From Clostridium_F caseinilyticum (lineage in GTDB: Bacteria > Bacillota > Clostridia > Clostridiales > Clostridiaceae): DNA of 64,000 bases. Position numbers and translations under genes: made by a program. A model generated the notes under the pieces. That model was given only the letters and a program-made list of their open reading frames with translations. It made no database searches and had not been told where the DNA came from. Below are positions 34,242 through 44,627 of this stretch, one piece after another. How positions within the stretch are numbered: the stretch's first letter is position 1; each line of letters starts with the position of its first letter. Location: the NCBI RefSeq assembly GCF_046127645.1, contig NZ_CP175919.1. The stretch is one strand, 5' to 3'.

Positions 34242-37200
34242 CTAAAGACTAAATAAAGATATTTGATTAGTTTCTTGCATTCCTCGTAAACAACCATGAT
34301 TTTCTAAAGTTTCTATAACAGTCTTTGTAACTTTGGTTCTTAATCTTAAATCTTCTTTTGATATAAATTCACCCTGTACTCTTACTTCTTCTATACTCTT
34401 AGCTGCATTTTTTCCTACCCCTTGAAGAGCACTTAAAGGTGGTCTTATATTTTCTCCTTCTATTAAAAATTTAGTAGCATTAGATTTATATAAATCTACC
34501 TTTAAAAATTTTATACCTCTTTTATACATCTCGTAAGATATTTCAAGTATAGTTAAAAGACCTTTATCCTTTTGAGTTATATTATTGCCCATAGCATATA
34601 ACTCATCCATTTTTTCTTTTATTTTTTCTTCTCCTTTTACTATTAAATCTGCATCAAAATCATCTGCTCTAACAGAAAAATAAGTAGCATAGTAAGCCTT
34701 AGGATAATAAACTTTAAAATAAGCTATTCTTATAGCCATCATTACATAAGCCACCGCATGCCCCTTAGGGAACATGTATTTGATTTTTTTACAGGACTCT
34801 ATATACCAATCTGGAACATCATGCTCTTTCATTAAAGCCTCATGTTCTTCTGTAAGTCCCTTACCTTTTCTTACCTTTTCCATTATTGTAAAAGCACTCT
34901 TTGGTGGTAATCCCTTGTGAAGCAAATACATCATTATATCATCTCTTGTAGATATACAATCTTTTATAGTGGTATACCCTTCTTTTATAAAGTACTGAGC
35001 GTTATTAAGCCATACATCTGTACCATGAGATAGTCCTGATATTCTAACTAATTCTGCAAAGCTTTTAGGCCTAGTATCCAAAAGCATTTGTCTTACGAAT
35101 TTAGTACCAAACTCAGGTAATCCATAGGTTCCTACAGGACAATCTATATCCTCTTCTGTAACGCCTAAAGCTTTAGGGGATGTAAATAAACTTATGACTT
35201 TAGGATCGCCTAGAGGTACACCCTTAGGATCTAACCCAGTTAAATCTTGAAGCATTCTAAGCACTGTAGGATCGTCATGACCTAATATATCTAATTTTAG
35301 AAGTCTACCACTTATAGAGTGGTAATCAAAGTGAGTAGTTATAACATCACTTTCTGTATCATCCGCTGGATGCTGTATAGGAGTAAAATTAAATATTTCA
35401 TTATCTGCTGGCACAACCATAATTCCACCTGGATGTTGTCCTGATGTTCTCTTAACTCCTGTACATCCTTTAGATAACCTTTCTATTTCTGCATTATTTG
35501 CTTGTATATTTTTTTCATCTAAATATTTTCTTACAAAACCATAAGCAGTTTTTTCTGCTATGGTACCAATGGTCCCTGCTTTAAATACATGACCTTTTCC
35601 AAATAAAACTTCTGTATATTTATGAACTACGCCTTGGTATTCTCCTGAAAAGTTTAAATCTATATCTGGTTCTTTATCTCCTTCAAAGCCTAGAAAAGTT
35701 TCAAAAGGTATATCATGACCATCTTTTATTAACTTAGTCCCACATTTAGGACAATCTTTATCCTTTAAATCTGCTCCAGAACCTACAGATCCATCTGTAA
35801 AAAATTCGCTATATTTACATTCTGGGCAAACATAATGTGGTGGTAGCCCATTAACTTCTGTAATATCTGACATAGTTGCTGCAAAGGAAGATCCAACAGA
35901 TCCTCTAGATCCTACTAAGTATCCGTCCTCATAGGATTTAGCCACTAATTTATGAGCTATTAAATAAAGTACAGCATAGCCATTATTTATTATAGAATTT
36001 AATTCCTTTGTTAATCTTTTGTCTACTATTTCAGGAAGTGGATCTCCATATATAGCATGAGCTTTTTCTAAAGTCATTCTTTTTATATCTTCTTCTGCCC
36101 CTTCTATTTTAGGTGGGAAAGTTTCCTCTGGAATTGGTATTATATTATCTATCATATCTGCTATCTTATTTGTATTATAAATTACAACTTCTTTTGCTTT
36201 TTCTTCCCCTAAATATTCAAATTCTTTTAACATTTCCTCTGTAGTTCTTAAATAAAGCGGTGGTTGATTATCTGCATCACTAAACCCTTGACCTGACATT
36301 AATATTCTTCTAAATACTTCATGCTCTTTGTCTAAAAAATGTACATCACAAGTTGCTACTACAGGCTTATTATAAAAATTTCCTAATTCACATATTTTTT
36401 TATTTATTTGTTTAAGTTCTTCTTCGTCCTTTACAGAACCATTTTTTACAAGGAACTCATTATTACCTAAAGGTTGTATCTCTAGATAATCATAAAACTC
36501 TACCATATTTTTTAATTCTTCTTTTGTTTTTCCCTTTAATATTTCTTTATATATTTGTCCTGCCTCACAGGCAGAACCTATTATAAGTCCTTCTTTATAC
36601 TCATTTATAAGACTTTTAGCCATTCTTGGTCTTTTAAAGAAATACTCTAAATTAGATTTAGAAACTAATTTATATAGATTTTTAAGCCCTACTGCATTCT
36701 TAGCCAAAATTATTAAATGGTATGTGGGTTCTTTTTTTATATTTATATTCCCCAAAAATTCTTTATTTAAATTATGTAACGTAGTTATTTCTTTTTCTTT
36801 CAACATTTCAAAAGATTTTAATAAAATATCAGCTGTTGCTTTAGCATCATCCACAGCTCTATGATGATTTTCTAATGATATACCTAAATGCTTTGCTATA
36901 ACATTTAATTTATATCTCTTTAATTCAGGGAATAAAAATCTGCTTAATGTTACCGTATCCATTACACTATTTTTAAACTCTATTTTTAAATCTTTACAAT
37001 TTTTATTTATAAAAGATACATCAAAGGCTGCATTATGAGCAACCACCACAGAGTCTCCTATAAACTCTATAAATCTTGGAAGTATTTTATCTATATTTTC
37101 CTTATCTTCTACCATATTATCAGTTATACTTGTAAGCTCTGTTATTTTATCCGGTATATTCCTTTCAGGATTTACAAATTCACTAAATCTATCTATTACT

Positions 37201-38540
37201 TTTCCATTTTCTATCTTTACTGCACCTATTTCAATAATTTTATCATTTTTACTTGAAAATCCTGTAGTTTCTAAGTCAAAAACTACAAAAGTATCCTCTA
37301 TAGTTTTATCTTCTGCCTTAGATACAATAGGTACACCATCATCTACAAGGTAAGCTTCTATTCCATATATAACTTTTATGTTACTTTTTTTAGCCGCGTT
37401 CATAGCATCTGGGTAAGCCTGAACTACACCATGGTCCGTAATAGCTACTGCTTTATGACCCCATTTAGCAGCTCTTTTTACTAATTCTGATACTGGTGTC
37501 ATTCCATCCATAGCACTCATTTGACTATGCATATGAAGTTCTACTCTTTTTTCCTCCGCTATATCCATTTTCTCTATTTTTGTAGTTTTTACTATATCCT
37601 TTGCCATTATTACACATTCTCTTGCATAAGGATCATTCACTACTTCTCCTCTAACCTTACAATAAAGACCTTCCTTTATTTCTTCTATTATTCTATCTGC
37701 ATCCTTAGGTCTTGGGAAAAATTTAACTGTCATAGAATTAGTATAATCTGTTATAAAGAATGTTACTATTTTTCTTCCAGTTTTTGTTTCTATAACTTCT
37801 TTTTTAAATATATCTCCACACACTACAACTATACCAGAATTTTCATTTAGATCTTTCATGAATATACTATCTTCTCTTATACTCCTTCCCAATATGATAG
37901 AATTATCCTTACTTTCATTTTCACTAGGCTTTAGAGAATTTTCTTTTTTAACTACTTTCTTTTCTTTAGATTTAATTTCGCTTAAAACATTTTTTATCAT
38001 AGACTTTTCCATGGTTTCTATAGTCTTAAAGTAGTCCTCTTCATTGAATGACTTATCATATTCTAATTTCACATTACACTTTATTCCAAATATATCCCTT
38101 ATATAGGATTTTAATTTGCTTTCAAATTTATTTTTGGAAAGAAATCTACATAAAAATTCATTATTGTAGGTTATGTTTATGCTATCCTCTGAAACCTCTC
38201 TTTTAGATTTTAAAAGACAATCTCTAGCAATAGGTACAGAAGAAGAGGCTAAATTTACTATATCAACCCAATATTTTTTTGAAAGTTCCTCTAAAGTAAC
38301 ATGAGATAGATCCTTATAGCAAATTATCTCAAAGTCTTCTACCATAGAAAATCTATCTTTTAATATATTTTTTATGTGTGACTCTTTTTCTTTAGTAAAA
38401 TTTTCAATGGATTTTAGTATTATTTTTAATTTATTTTTCTTTCTAAAATACTGAACTCTTACTATTTTTATTTCTTTATCTATATCAAACTCTTCTTTAT
38501 TTATTTCCTTTTGCAAATCGCTAACTGAAGTACTCTCCAT
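34242..38540 (-). CDS. polC: DNA polymerase III alpha subunit, PolC type
   Basis: PolC is the replicative polymerase of low-GC Gram-positives. The 1432-residue protein has an N-terminal domain, an OB domain, a PHP region split by a proofreading exonuclease (VFDLETTGFSS, NAAFDVSFI, HRAVDDAKATA), a zinc-ribbon-like ECKYSEFFTDGS...CPKCG segment, and a polymerase core with EPDIDLNFSGEYQ. The split PHP and exonuclease distinguish PolC from DnaE. The start at 38540 has AGGAGG 6 bases upstream; an upstream ATG has no site. It is transcribed alone. Confidence 0.97.
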   Translation of the reverse strand: MESTSVSDLQKEINKEEFDIDKEIKIVRVQYFRKKNKLKIILKSIENFTKEKESHIKNILKDRFSMVEDFEIICYKDLSHVTLEELSKKYWVDIVNLASSSVPIARDCLLKSKREVSEDSINITYNNEFLCRFLSKNKFESKLKSYIRDIFGIKCNVKLEYDKSFNEEDYFKTIETMEKSMIKNVLSEIKSKEKKVVKKENSLKPSENESKDNSIILGRSIREDSIFMKDLNENSGIVVVCGDIFKKEVIETKTGRKIVTFFITDYTNSMTVKFFPRPKDADRIIEEIKEGLYCKVRGEVVNDPYARECVIMAKDIVKTTKIEKMDIAEEKRVELHMHSQMSAMDGMTPVSELVKRAAKWGHKAVAITDHGVVQAYPDAMNAAKKSNIKVIYGIEAYLVDDGVPIVSKAEDKTIEDTFVVFDLETTGFSSKNDKIIEIGAVKIENGKVIDRFSEFVNPERNIPDKITELTSITDNMVEDKENIDKILPRFIEFIGDSVVVAHNAAFDVSFINKNCKDLKIEFKNSVMDTVTLSRFLFPELKRYKLNVIAKHLGISLENHHRAVDDAKATADILLKSFEMLKEKEITTLHNLNKEFLGNINIKKEPTYHLIILAKNAVGLKNLYKLVSKSNLEYFFKRPRMAKSLINEYKEGLIIGSACEAGQIYKEILKGKTKEELKNMVEFYDYLEIQPLGNNEFLVKNGSVKDEEELKQINKKICELGNFYNKPVVATCDVHFLDKEHEVFRRILMSGQGFSDADNQPPLYLRTTEEMLKEFEYLGEEKAKEVVIYNTNKIADMIDNIIPIPEETFPPKIEGAEEDIKRMTLEKAHAIYGDPLPEIVDKRLTKELNSIINNGYAVLYLIAHKLVAKSYEDGYLVGSRGSVGSSFAATMSDITEVNGLPPHYVCPECKYSEFFTDGSVGSGADLKDKDCPKCGTKLIKDGHDIPFETFLGFEGDKEPDIDLNFSGEYQGVVHKYTEVLFGKGHVFKAGTIGTIAEKTAYGFVRKYLDEKNIQANNAEIERLSKGCTGVKRTSGQHPGGIMVVPADNEIFNFTPIQHPADDTESDVITTHFDYHSISGRLLKLDILGHDDPTVLRMLQDLTGLDPKGVPLGDPKVISLFTSPKALGVTEEDIDCPVGTYGLPEFGTKFVRQMLLDTRPKSFAELVRISGLSHGTDVWLNNAQYFIKEGYTTIKDCISTRDDIMMYLLHKGLPPKSAFTIMEKVRKGKGLTEEHEALMKEHDVPDWYIESCKKIKYMFPKGHAVAYVMMAIRIAYFKVYYPKAYYATYFSVRADDFDADLIVKGEEKIKEKMDELYAMGNNITQKDKGLLTILEISYEMYKRGIKFLKVDLYKSNATKFLIEGENIRPPLSALQGVGKNAAKSIEEVRVQGEFISKEDLRLRTKVTKTVIETLENHGCLRGMQETNQISLFSL

Positions 38541-38806
38541 ATTATTCCTCCTAAGAATAATGTTACGCATTAAAACATAATAAATATATTATCATATTTA
38601 CAAAAATAAAAAAATGAATTTCAACTTAAAATTTAAAGTAAATTTATCTAATAGACATACCCATAAAATAATACAGGTAGCTCCTTTGATAAATATTTCT
38701 AGCGCTTAAGACTTCACTCCAAACAAAAGTTAAAATTCTTTATATACTATATATTTTATGTATGTTGAAATTCAAATTAATTTAAATAAAATAAAACATA
38801 AATAAA

Positions 38807-39856
38807 CTACATCTTCTCTATTTCTTTTATAAGCTCTTCTATTATATATTCTTCCTTAACTTTTTTTATAACCTGCCCCTTTTTAAATATAAGACCTTCT
38901 CCTTTTCCTCCTGCTATACCTATATCTGCTTCTCTTGCTTCCCCAGGGCCATTAACTACACATCCCATTACAGCTACTTTAATATTCTTTTTACAGTTTG
39001 AAAGTCTTTTTTCTACTTCTTCAGCTATAGATATTAAATCTATATTGGTTCTTCCGCAAGTTGGACAAGATACAAATTCTATTCCTTCCTTTACATAGCC
39101 TAAAGACCTTAATATTTCTTTTCCTATTTTAATTTCTTCTATGGGATCTCCTGTAATAGATACCCTTATAGTATCACCTATACCTTCTGCTAATAGAGCA
39201 CCTATTCCTACGCTAGATTTTATAGTTCCTCTAAAAGTAGTTCCTGCTTCTGTAACTCCTAAATGCAGTGGATAGTTTACTTTTTCTGATATTAATCTAT
39301 AACTTTCTATCATCTGCATAACATTAGAAGATTTTATAGATATTACTATATCATTAAAATGACACTTTTCTAATATGGTTACATGCTGAAGTGCGCTTTC
39401 TACTAATGCTTCTGGACATACCTTACCATATTTATCTAATATATCCTTTTTTAATGAACCTGAATTTACTCCTACTCTTATGGGAATAGATTTTTCTTTT
39501 GCAGCTTCTGCTACCATTTTCACTCTTTCCATAGAACCTATATTTCCTGGATTTATTCTTAAAGCATCCACTCCATTTTTTATAGATTCTAAAGCTAATT
39601 TATAATCAAAATGTATATCTGCTACTACTGGAATTTTGGATTCTTTAGTTATTATTTTTAAAGCTTCACTAGCTTCTATATCCGGCACTGCACATCTTAT
39701 TATATCACAACCCATTTCCTCTAATCTTTTTATTTGATTTAATGTACTTTTAGTGTCCCTAGTATCTGTATTTGTCATGGATTGTATAGAAACAGGAGCA
39801 TCTCCTCCTACATATATATTTCCTACTTTAACTTTTCTAGTTAGTTTTCTCTCCAT
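38807..39856 (-). CDS. ispG: 4-hydroxy-3-methylbut-2-enyl diphosphate synthase
   Basis: IspG is the [4Fe-4S] enzyme of the MEP isoprenoid pathway. From the ATG at 39856 (AGGAG 8 bases upstream) the product is 349 residues. VGGDAPVSIQSMTNTDTRD opens the TIM barrel, and cluster cysteines appear in SCPTCGRTN and VMGCVVNGPGEA. It lies with dxr and rseP, so two MEP steps are encoded together. Confidence 0.97.
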   Translation of the reverse strand: MERKLTRKVKVGNIYVGGDAPVSIQSMTNTDTRDTKSTLNQIKRLEEMGCDIIRCAVPDIEASEALKIITKESKIPVVADIHFDYKLALESIKNGVDALRINPGNIGSMERVKMVAEAAKEKSIPIRVGVNSGSLKKDILDKYGKVCPEALVESALQHVTILEKCHFNDIVISIKSSNVMQMIESYRLISEKVNYPLHLGVTEAGTTFRGTIKSSVGIGALLAEGIGDTIRVSITGDPIEEIKIGKEILRSLGYVKEGIEFVSCPTCGRTNIDLISIAEEVEKRLSNCKKNIKVAVMGCVVNGPGEAREADIGIAGGKGEGLIFKKGQVIKKVKEEYIIEELIKEIEKM

Positions 39857-39880
39857 TGTTTCATCTCCTAGCTTTACCCT

Positions 39881-39956
39881 CATCTAACAAAATTAATAAA
39901 TTTATAATCTTAAAAATTCTGTACACCCCATCTAATAAAGTCAATAAATTCATAAT
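39881..39956. repeat. Two imperfect 28-base direct repeats upstream of ispG
   Basis: CATCTAACAAAATTAATAAA... (39881-39908) and CATCTAATAAAGTCAATAAA... (39929-39956) match at 24 of 28 positions and are separated by 20 bases. They lie between rseP and ispG. Function is unknown. Confidence 0.5.
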
Positions 39957-40042
39957 TTCAATTTAGAATTTTTATCAATTTCCCATTAAATTTATTTGAA
40001 TCATCCCCAAAAACACCTTTGTTTTTCTAATATTTAATCCAA

Positions 40043-41053
40043 TTAAAATTTTATAGGATATAATATATCCTTTATAGTTACTAAAACCATAAGTCCCATT
40101 AATATAGCAAATCCTATATAATTTACAAATCCTACTTTATTTTCATCTACTCTTTTTCCTGTAATAGCTTCAAATAAAAATAATAATATATATCCTCCAT
40201 CTAAAGCTGGGAAAGGTATAATATTAAATATAGCTAGTTGTGAACTTATATAAGCTGCAAATGCCATTAAGCTCATTATACCTGCCTGGGCTGCTTTTCC
40301 TGAAACTTTAATTATAGTTAGTGGTCCTCCCACATCATTTTTAGAAACCTTTCCTTGAAATAAAGTTCCAAAAAATCCAAAGGTTTGTTTTATTAAAGAT
40401 CCAGTTTGCTTAAATCCTTGCTTTATAGATTCATTAAAGCTTAAATTTTCTATTAATGTAGGATATATTCCTATAACATATCTATTTTCTTTAGTATCTT
40501 TAATTGGAGTTAACTTAATATTATTCTCCTTATTATTTCTTATAAGCTTTATATTTAAAGGTTCTCCATTTCCTGTATAAATAATTGATTGAAAATCATC
40601 CCAAGTGGTTATTTTTTTATCATTAGCCTTTACTATTTTATCCCCTGGCATAAGTCCTGTTACTGCTGCAGGACTATTTGGTACTACCTTCTCTACTATA
40701 GGGGCCCAATATCCTCTTTGAGATGATATTATAGCAAATAATACTATGCTTAATACTAAATTCATAAAAGGACCTGCTACAACTACACTTAATTTTCTTA
40801 AAGGAGATTTGTTATTAAAAGCTCTTTCATCAGTACTTTTTTCTTCGTCTCCTAGCATTTTTACATATCCACCTATTGGTAAAAGTTTTATTAAATATTC
40901 TGTTTCTTTACCCTTTATTCCTATAAGTTTAGGACCCATACCTATAGAAAACTCCTCCACCTTTACACCATTTGCCTTAGCCATAATAAAGTGACCAAAT
41001 TCATGTACTAAAACTAGTATGCCAAAGGCTAAAACAGCTGCTACTATATACAT
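40043..41053 (-). CDS. rseP: Site-2 intramembrane protease RseP
   Basis: The 336-residue membrane protein has the zinc motif HEFGH in the first helix, a PDZ domain around residues 110-200 (PNSPAAVTGLMPGDKI), and the FPALDGG segment in the third helix that gives the last ligand. Such proteases cleave anti-sigma factors and remnant signal peptides in the membrane. It sits between dxr and ispG, the common arrangement. Confidence 0.95.
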   Translation of the reverse strand: MYIVAAVLAFGILVLVHEFGHFIMAKANGVKVEEFSIGMGPKLIGIKGKETEYLIKLLPIGGYVKMLGDEEKSTDERAFNNKSPLRKLSVVVAGPFMNLVLSIVLFAIISSQRGYWAPIVEKVVPNSPAAVTGLMPGDKIVKANDKKITTWDDFQSIIYTGNGEPLNIKLIRNNKENNIKLTPIKDTKENRYVIGIYPTLIENLSFNESIKQGFKQTGSLIKQTFGFFGTLFQGKVSKNDVGGPLTIIKVSGKAAQAGIMSLMAFAAYISSQLAIFNIIPFPALDGGYILLFLFEAITGKRVDENKVGFVNYIGFAILMGLMVLVTIKDILYPIKF

Positions 41054-41095
41054 TAACTAACCTCCTTTAAAATTCTAACCTTAAATTAAATTTTA

Positions 41096-42253
41096 CTATA
41101 TATCATACTTCTTTTCTAAATATTCTCTAACTTCTTTATCTATATTTATTATATTTTCTAATGTAGCTTCCACAGGTTTATAAAATTTATTCATGCACTC
41201 TTCTAATAAGTCACCTATGCATAAAAATTTTATTTTTTCTCTTAAAAATAAATCTACCGCTACCTCATTGGCTCCATTTAATATAGCTGGCATTATTCCA
41301 CCCTTTTTCCCTGCTTCATAAGCTAATTTTAAAGGTAAAAATGTATCCATATCTGGTTTTTCAAAAGTTAAACTAGATATTTCATAAAAATCTAAGGATT
41401 CTATTTGTGATTTTTTTCTATTAGGATAATTCAAAGCATATTGTATAGGTAATCTCATATCAGGAACTGCCATTTGTGCTATTATACTTCCATCTTTATA
41501 TTCCACCATAGAATGAACTATACTTTGTGGATGCACTACTACTTTTATATTTTCATAAGCTACATCAAATAAAAAATGAGCTTCTATAACTTCTAATCCT
41601 TTATTCATTAATGTAGCAGAATCTATAGATATTTTCCTGCCCATATTCCACTTAGGATGTTTAAGAGCATTTTCTGGTTTTACATCTATAAGTTCTTCCT
41701 TTTTTCTTCCTCTAAAAGGTCCTCCTGAAGCTGTTACTATTATATTTTTAACTTCTTCTTTTTTATTTCCCCTTAAACATTGAAAAATAGCTCCATGTTC
41801 TGAATCTACGGGTAATATATTTACATTATGTTCTTTAGCTTTACTAATAACCAATTCTCCAGCCACTACTAAAGTTTCTTTGTTGGCTAAAGCAATATCT
41901 TTTCCACTTTCTATAGCTTTTATAGTAGGAACTAATCCTATCATCCCTACCACAGAAGTAACTACTATATTTACTTCCTCTAATGTACTTATATAAACCA
42001 TTCCTTCCATGCCTTTTAAAACTTTTGTATCTACTTTATTATCTGCACAAAAATCTTCTACTACTTTAAAAGCATGTTCCTCCATTAAAACTGCATATTT
42101 AGGTTTAAACTCTTTTATAATCTCTATGACTTTTTCATAACTTTTATTTGCAGATATAGCTATTAATTTTAATTCTTCCTTCTCTTTTCGTATTACATCT
42201 AAAGTTTGTGTTCCGATAGACCCTGTTGCTCCTAATATAGTTATGTTCTTCAA
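41096..42253 (-). CDS. dxr: 1-deoxy-D-xylulose 5-phosphate reductoisomerase
   Basis: Dxr makes 2-C-methyl-D-erythritol 4-phosphate, the second MEP step. The 385-residue NADPH enzyme has GATGSIGTQTLDV near the start, ALANKETLVVAGE, LPVDSEHGAIFQCL and ATLMNKGLEVIEAH. The start is TTG at 42253 with GGAG 10 bases upstream; the nearby ATG is followed by an in-frame stop. It precedes rseP and ispG. Confidence 0.97.
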   Translation of the reverse strand: MKNITILGATGSIGTQTLDVIRKEKEELKLIAISANKSYEKVIEIIKEFKPKYAVLMEEHAFKVVEDFCADNKVDTKVLKGMEGMVYISTLEEVNIVVTSVVGMIGLVPTIKAIESGKDIALANKETLVVAGELVISKAKEHNVNILPVDSEHGAIFQCLRGNKKEEVKNIIVTASGGPFRGRKKEELIDVKPENALKHPKWNMGRKISIDSATLMNKGLEVIEAHFLFDVAYENIKVVVHPQSIVHSMVEYKDGSIIAQMAVPDMRLPIQYALNYPNRKKSQIESLDFYEISSLTFEKPDMDTFLPLKLAYEAGKKGGIMPAILNGANEVAVDLFLREKIKFLCIGDLLEECMNKFYKPVEATLENIINIDKEVREYLEKKYDI

Positions 42254-42282
42254 AATGTCATCTCTCCTCTAACAACTTTCAT

Positions 42283-43263
42283 TTAAGTTTTTACAAATTC
42301 TTTAAGGGTTATTATATATAGGGGACCTAAAAGTAATCCTAAAAATCCTAAAATTTTAAACCCTATATATATAGATATTATTATAGCCAAAGCAGGCAAT
42401 TGAAGTTTAGAACTCATAAATTTAGTTTCTAATATTTGTCTCGATATTATTAACAATAAATAAAGACATATAAGACCTAAAAATATTACATAATTTTTAA
42501 TATAAAATTGATATAATATTAAAGGTAAAAAAATTACAACTGTTCCTATGTAAGGTAACATGTCTAATATACCACATAACGCACCTAATATTAAACAGTT
42601 ATTTATATTTAATATTTTTAAGCCTATTATAGTTTGAAATGTAGTAAATATAACTAAAAAACATTCTATTTTTATTATTTCCTTTAATTTATATATTTTA
42701 TCTCTAATTTTTTCAAATTCATTAGTACCTATATATTTTTTAATATTTTCTAATATAGCATATTTATCCACCAAAATAAAGTATATAGACAGGCTAGCTA
42801 TAAAATATGCAAAAATCCATTCTGTTGTATAACTAGCGCCTTTTCTGAAAAATTCACCATTTAACAAAGCCACATCTATATTATTTAAATTTTTGTTAAA
42901 TATGTGTTTGTTTATGTTTAATATTTTATTTAAATCATTTATAAAACAATCTATTTCTGTCTTAAAATTATAATAATACCCTTTTAATGACATTAAATTA
43001 TTATAAATAAAATTTCCTATCAAAAAAATTAATAAAAACAATGTAATATTTACCAAAATTATACTTATAATAGAATTCACATTATTATTGAATATATTTT
43101 TACTACATAAAAAATTATAAATAGGATTACATAAAAAAAGTAAAACTACTATTATAAAAAATGGCTTAAAATAATTTTTAACTAATAAGGCCAATAAAAA
43201 AATTATTATGAATATTATTATAGCATAGATTATATCCTTATATTTATGTTTATAATGCCTCAA
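42283..43263 (-). CDS. AI-2E family membrane permease
   Basis: The 326-residue protein has about eight hydrophobic segments: paired helices at the N-terminus, a hydrophilic region around 95-145, and the C-terminal NCLILGALCGILDMLPYIGT motif that is diagnostic for AI-2E family proteins, including YtvI. The start is TTG at 43263, with AGGAG 8 bases upstream. It leads into dxr with a 29-base gap. Members export diverse solutes or ions and the substrate cannot be told. Confidence 0.8.
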   Translation of the reverse strand: MRHYKHKYKDIIYAIIIFIIIFLLALLVKNYFKPFFIIVVLLFLCNPIYNFLCSKNIFNNNVNSIISIILVNITLFLLIFLIGNFIYNNLMSLKGYYYNFKTEIDCFINDLNKILNINKHIFNKNLNNIDVALLNGEFFRKGASYTTEWIFAYFIASLSIYFILVDKYAILENIKKYIGTNEFEKIRDKIYKLKEIIKIECFLVIFTTFQTIIGLKILNINNCLILGALCGILDMLPYIGTVVIFLPLILYQFYIKNYVIFLGLICLYLLLIISRQILETKFMSSKLQLPALAIIISIYIGFKILGFLGLLLGPLYIITLKEFVKT

Positions 43264-43742
43264 TACTTTTTCTCCTATTATTGCTTTCTAAATAAATATA
43301 TTCATAATAAAGCATATATATTAAGTTCATTTACAAAAATAATTTCAAATATATTTTTAATTCAATTTCAAATATAAATTAGTATTTTTTATATTTACTA
43401 TTCTATTATTTGATTTTTCTTTTTTGCCACCTTTATATTATTCCCTTTGTTCCTTTATTTATATTATTAATTTTATTTTTGTGTATACCAATACAAGAGT
43501 TAAATAGGTTTAACAAATAGAAAAAACTTTTTCTGAAGATTATAAGCTTTTTATCCTATCTCTAATTTTGATATTTAAATTATTTAACAAATTGCATAAT
43601 TCATTTTTAAATATAATTATATAAATATATTGCATTAATCTATTTCTTTAAACGTAATATGTTGTATGTCAATTAAAGATCTTTTAATTATGCAATTTGC
43701 TATATTAATAATATATAAAAATATATATTAAACTAAAATAAA
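43264..43742. other. AT-rich gap upstream of the AI-2E permease
   Basis: No gene is visible. A 14-base inverted repeat, CAAATTGCATAATT (43588-43601) and its complement (43686-43699), brackets 84 bases. Minus-strand TTGACA lies within this span, but its -10 partner is weak. Confidence 0.45.
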
Positions 43743-43800
43743 TTTATAAATAAAAAACTCAATCTATATTTATTTTTAGATTGAGTTTTTTATTTATAAA
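43743..43800. terminator. 24-bp perfect hairpin, terminator of the uppS-cdsA unit
   Basis: Perfect 24-base arms (43743-43766 and 43777-43800; core ACTCAATCTA / TAGATTGAGT) flank a 10-base loop. The long A and T sides make it a strong bidirectional terminator, 6 bases past the cdsA stop. Confidence 0.85.
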
Positions 43801-43805
43801 TTATT

Positions 43806-44603
43806 TTAAAGTTGTAATATAAAAGTTAAATAATAATACACTGCTACTGAAGAAAATAAAATACTATCAAATCTATCTAATATTCCTCCATGACCTGGTA
43901 TTAAATTACTATAATCCTTTACTCCTGCATATCTTTTTATAGATGAAGCTACTAAGTCTCCAAATTGACAAACTATACCACAGATAATACCTATTAATAC
44001 GTAGTGTATAATTTCTATATTAACTCCAAATTTAAATATAATAATTCCAAATATAGTACAAGCTAAAGAAGCTCCTATTATTCCACCTATAGAACCTTCT
44101 ATAGTTTTTTTAGGACTTACTTTAGGGCATAATTTATTCTTTCCAAAATACTTTCCTACATAATAAGCTGTAGTATCACAAAGCCAAGCAGAAATAAATA
44201 TAAGCCATACTAAATAATTTCCATAGTTTTTATTATTAACTAAGACTATAAAACTAAAAAATATAGGCACATATAAAAATCCTAAAAGAGTTATTGCCAC
44301 ATCTATAAAATTATACTTTAAATTTATAACCGGTATAGCTAAAAGTATAAAAACAGCTAATGTAACTATATAAAAAATATTTTTATAATTTATAGTATTT
44401 AAAAGTGGTATATAATATATTAGACATAATAAGTATCCTATTATTTCTATAGGATGTATATCTTTATTTTTCACTACTTTATAAAACTCGTACATGCCGC
44501 CCAAAGAAAGTGCTAATATACCCCACTTTAAAAATACTCCTCCTATAAATAGGAATATTACAAAAGGCGCTAACACTAAAGCCCCTATATATCTACTATT
44601 CAT
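43806..44603 (-). CDS. cdsA: Phosphatidate cytidylyltransferase
   Basis: CdsA makes CDP-diacylglycerol, the precursor that PgsA also uses. The 265-residue protein has about seven hydrophobic segments, PKKTIEGSIGGIIG, GDLVASSIKRYAGVKDYS and the C-terminal PGHGGILDRFDSILF, the family signature. It is coupled to uppS with a 24-base gap and is followed by a strong hairpin. Confidence 0.95.
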   Translation of the reverse strand: MNSRYIGALVLAPFVIFLFIGGVFLKWGILALSLGGMYEFYKVVKNKDIHPIEIIGYLLCLIYYIPLLNTINYKNIFYIVTLAVFILLAIPVINLKYNFIDVAITLLGFLYVPIFFSFIVLVNNKNYGNYLVWLIFISAWLCDTTAYYVGKYFGKNKLCPKVSPKKTIEGSIGGIIGASLACTIFGIIIFKFGVNIEIIHYVLIGIICGIVCQFGDLVASSIKRYAGVKDYSNLIPGHGGILDRFDSILFSSVAVYYYLTFILQL

Positions 44604-44627
44604 CTTATTCTCTCCTATTCTAAAAGG

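Noticed and set aside
37035..37850. Plus-strand Tyr/Ile/Phe-rich frames inside polC
   Set aside because: They are reverse-frame shadows of a well-supported gene and have no translation signals.
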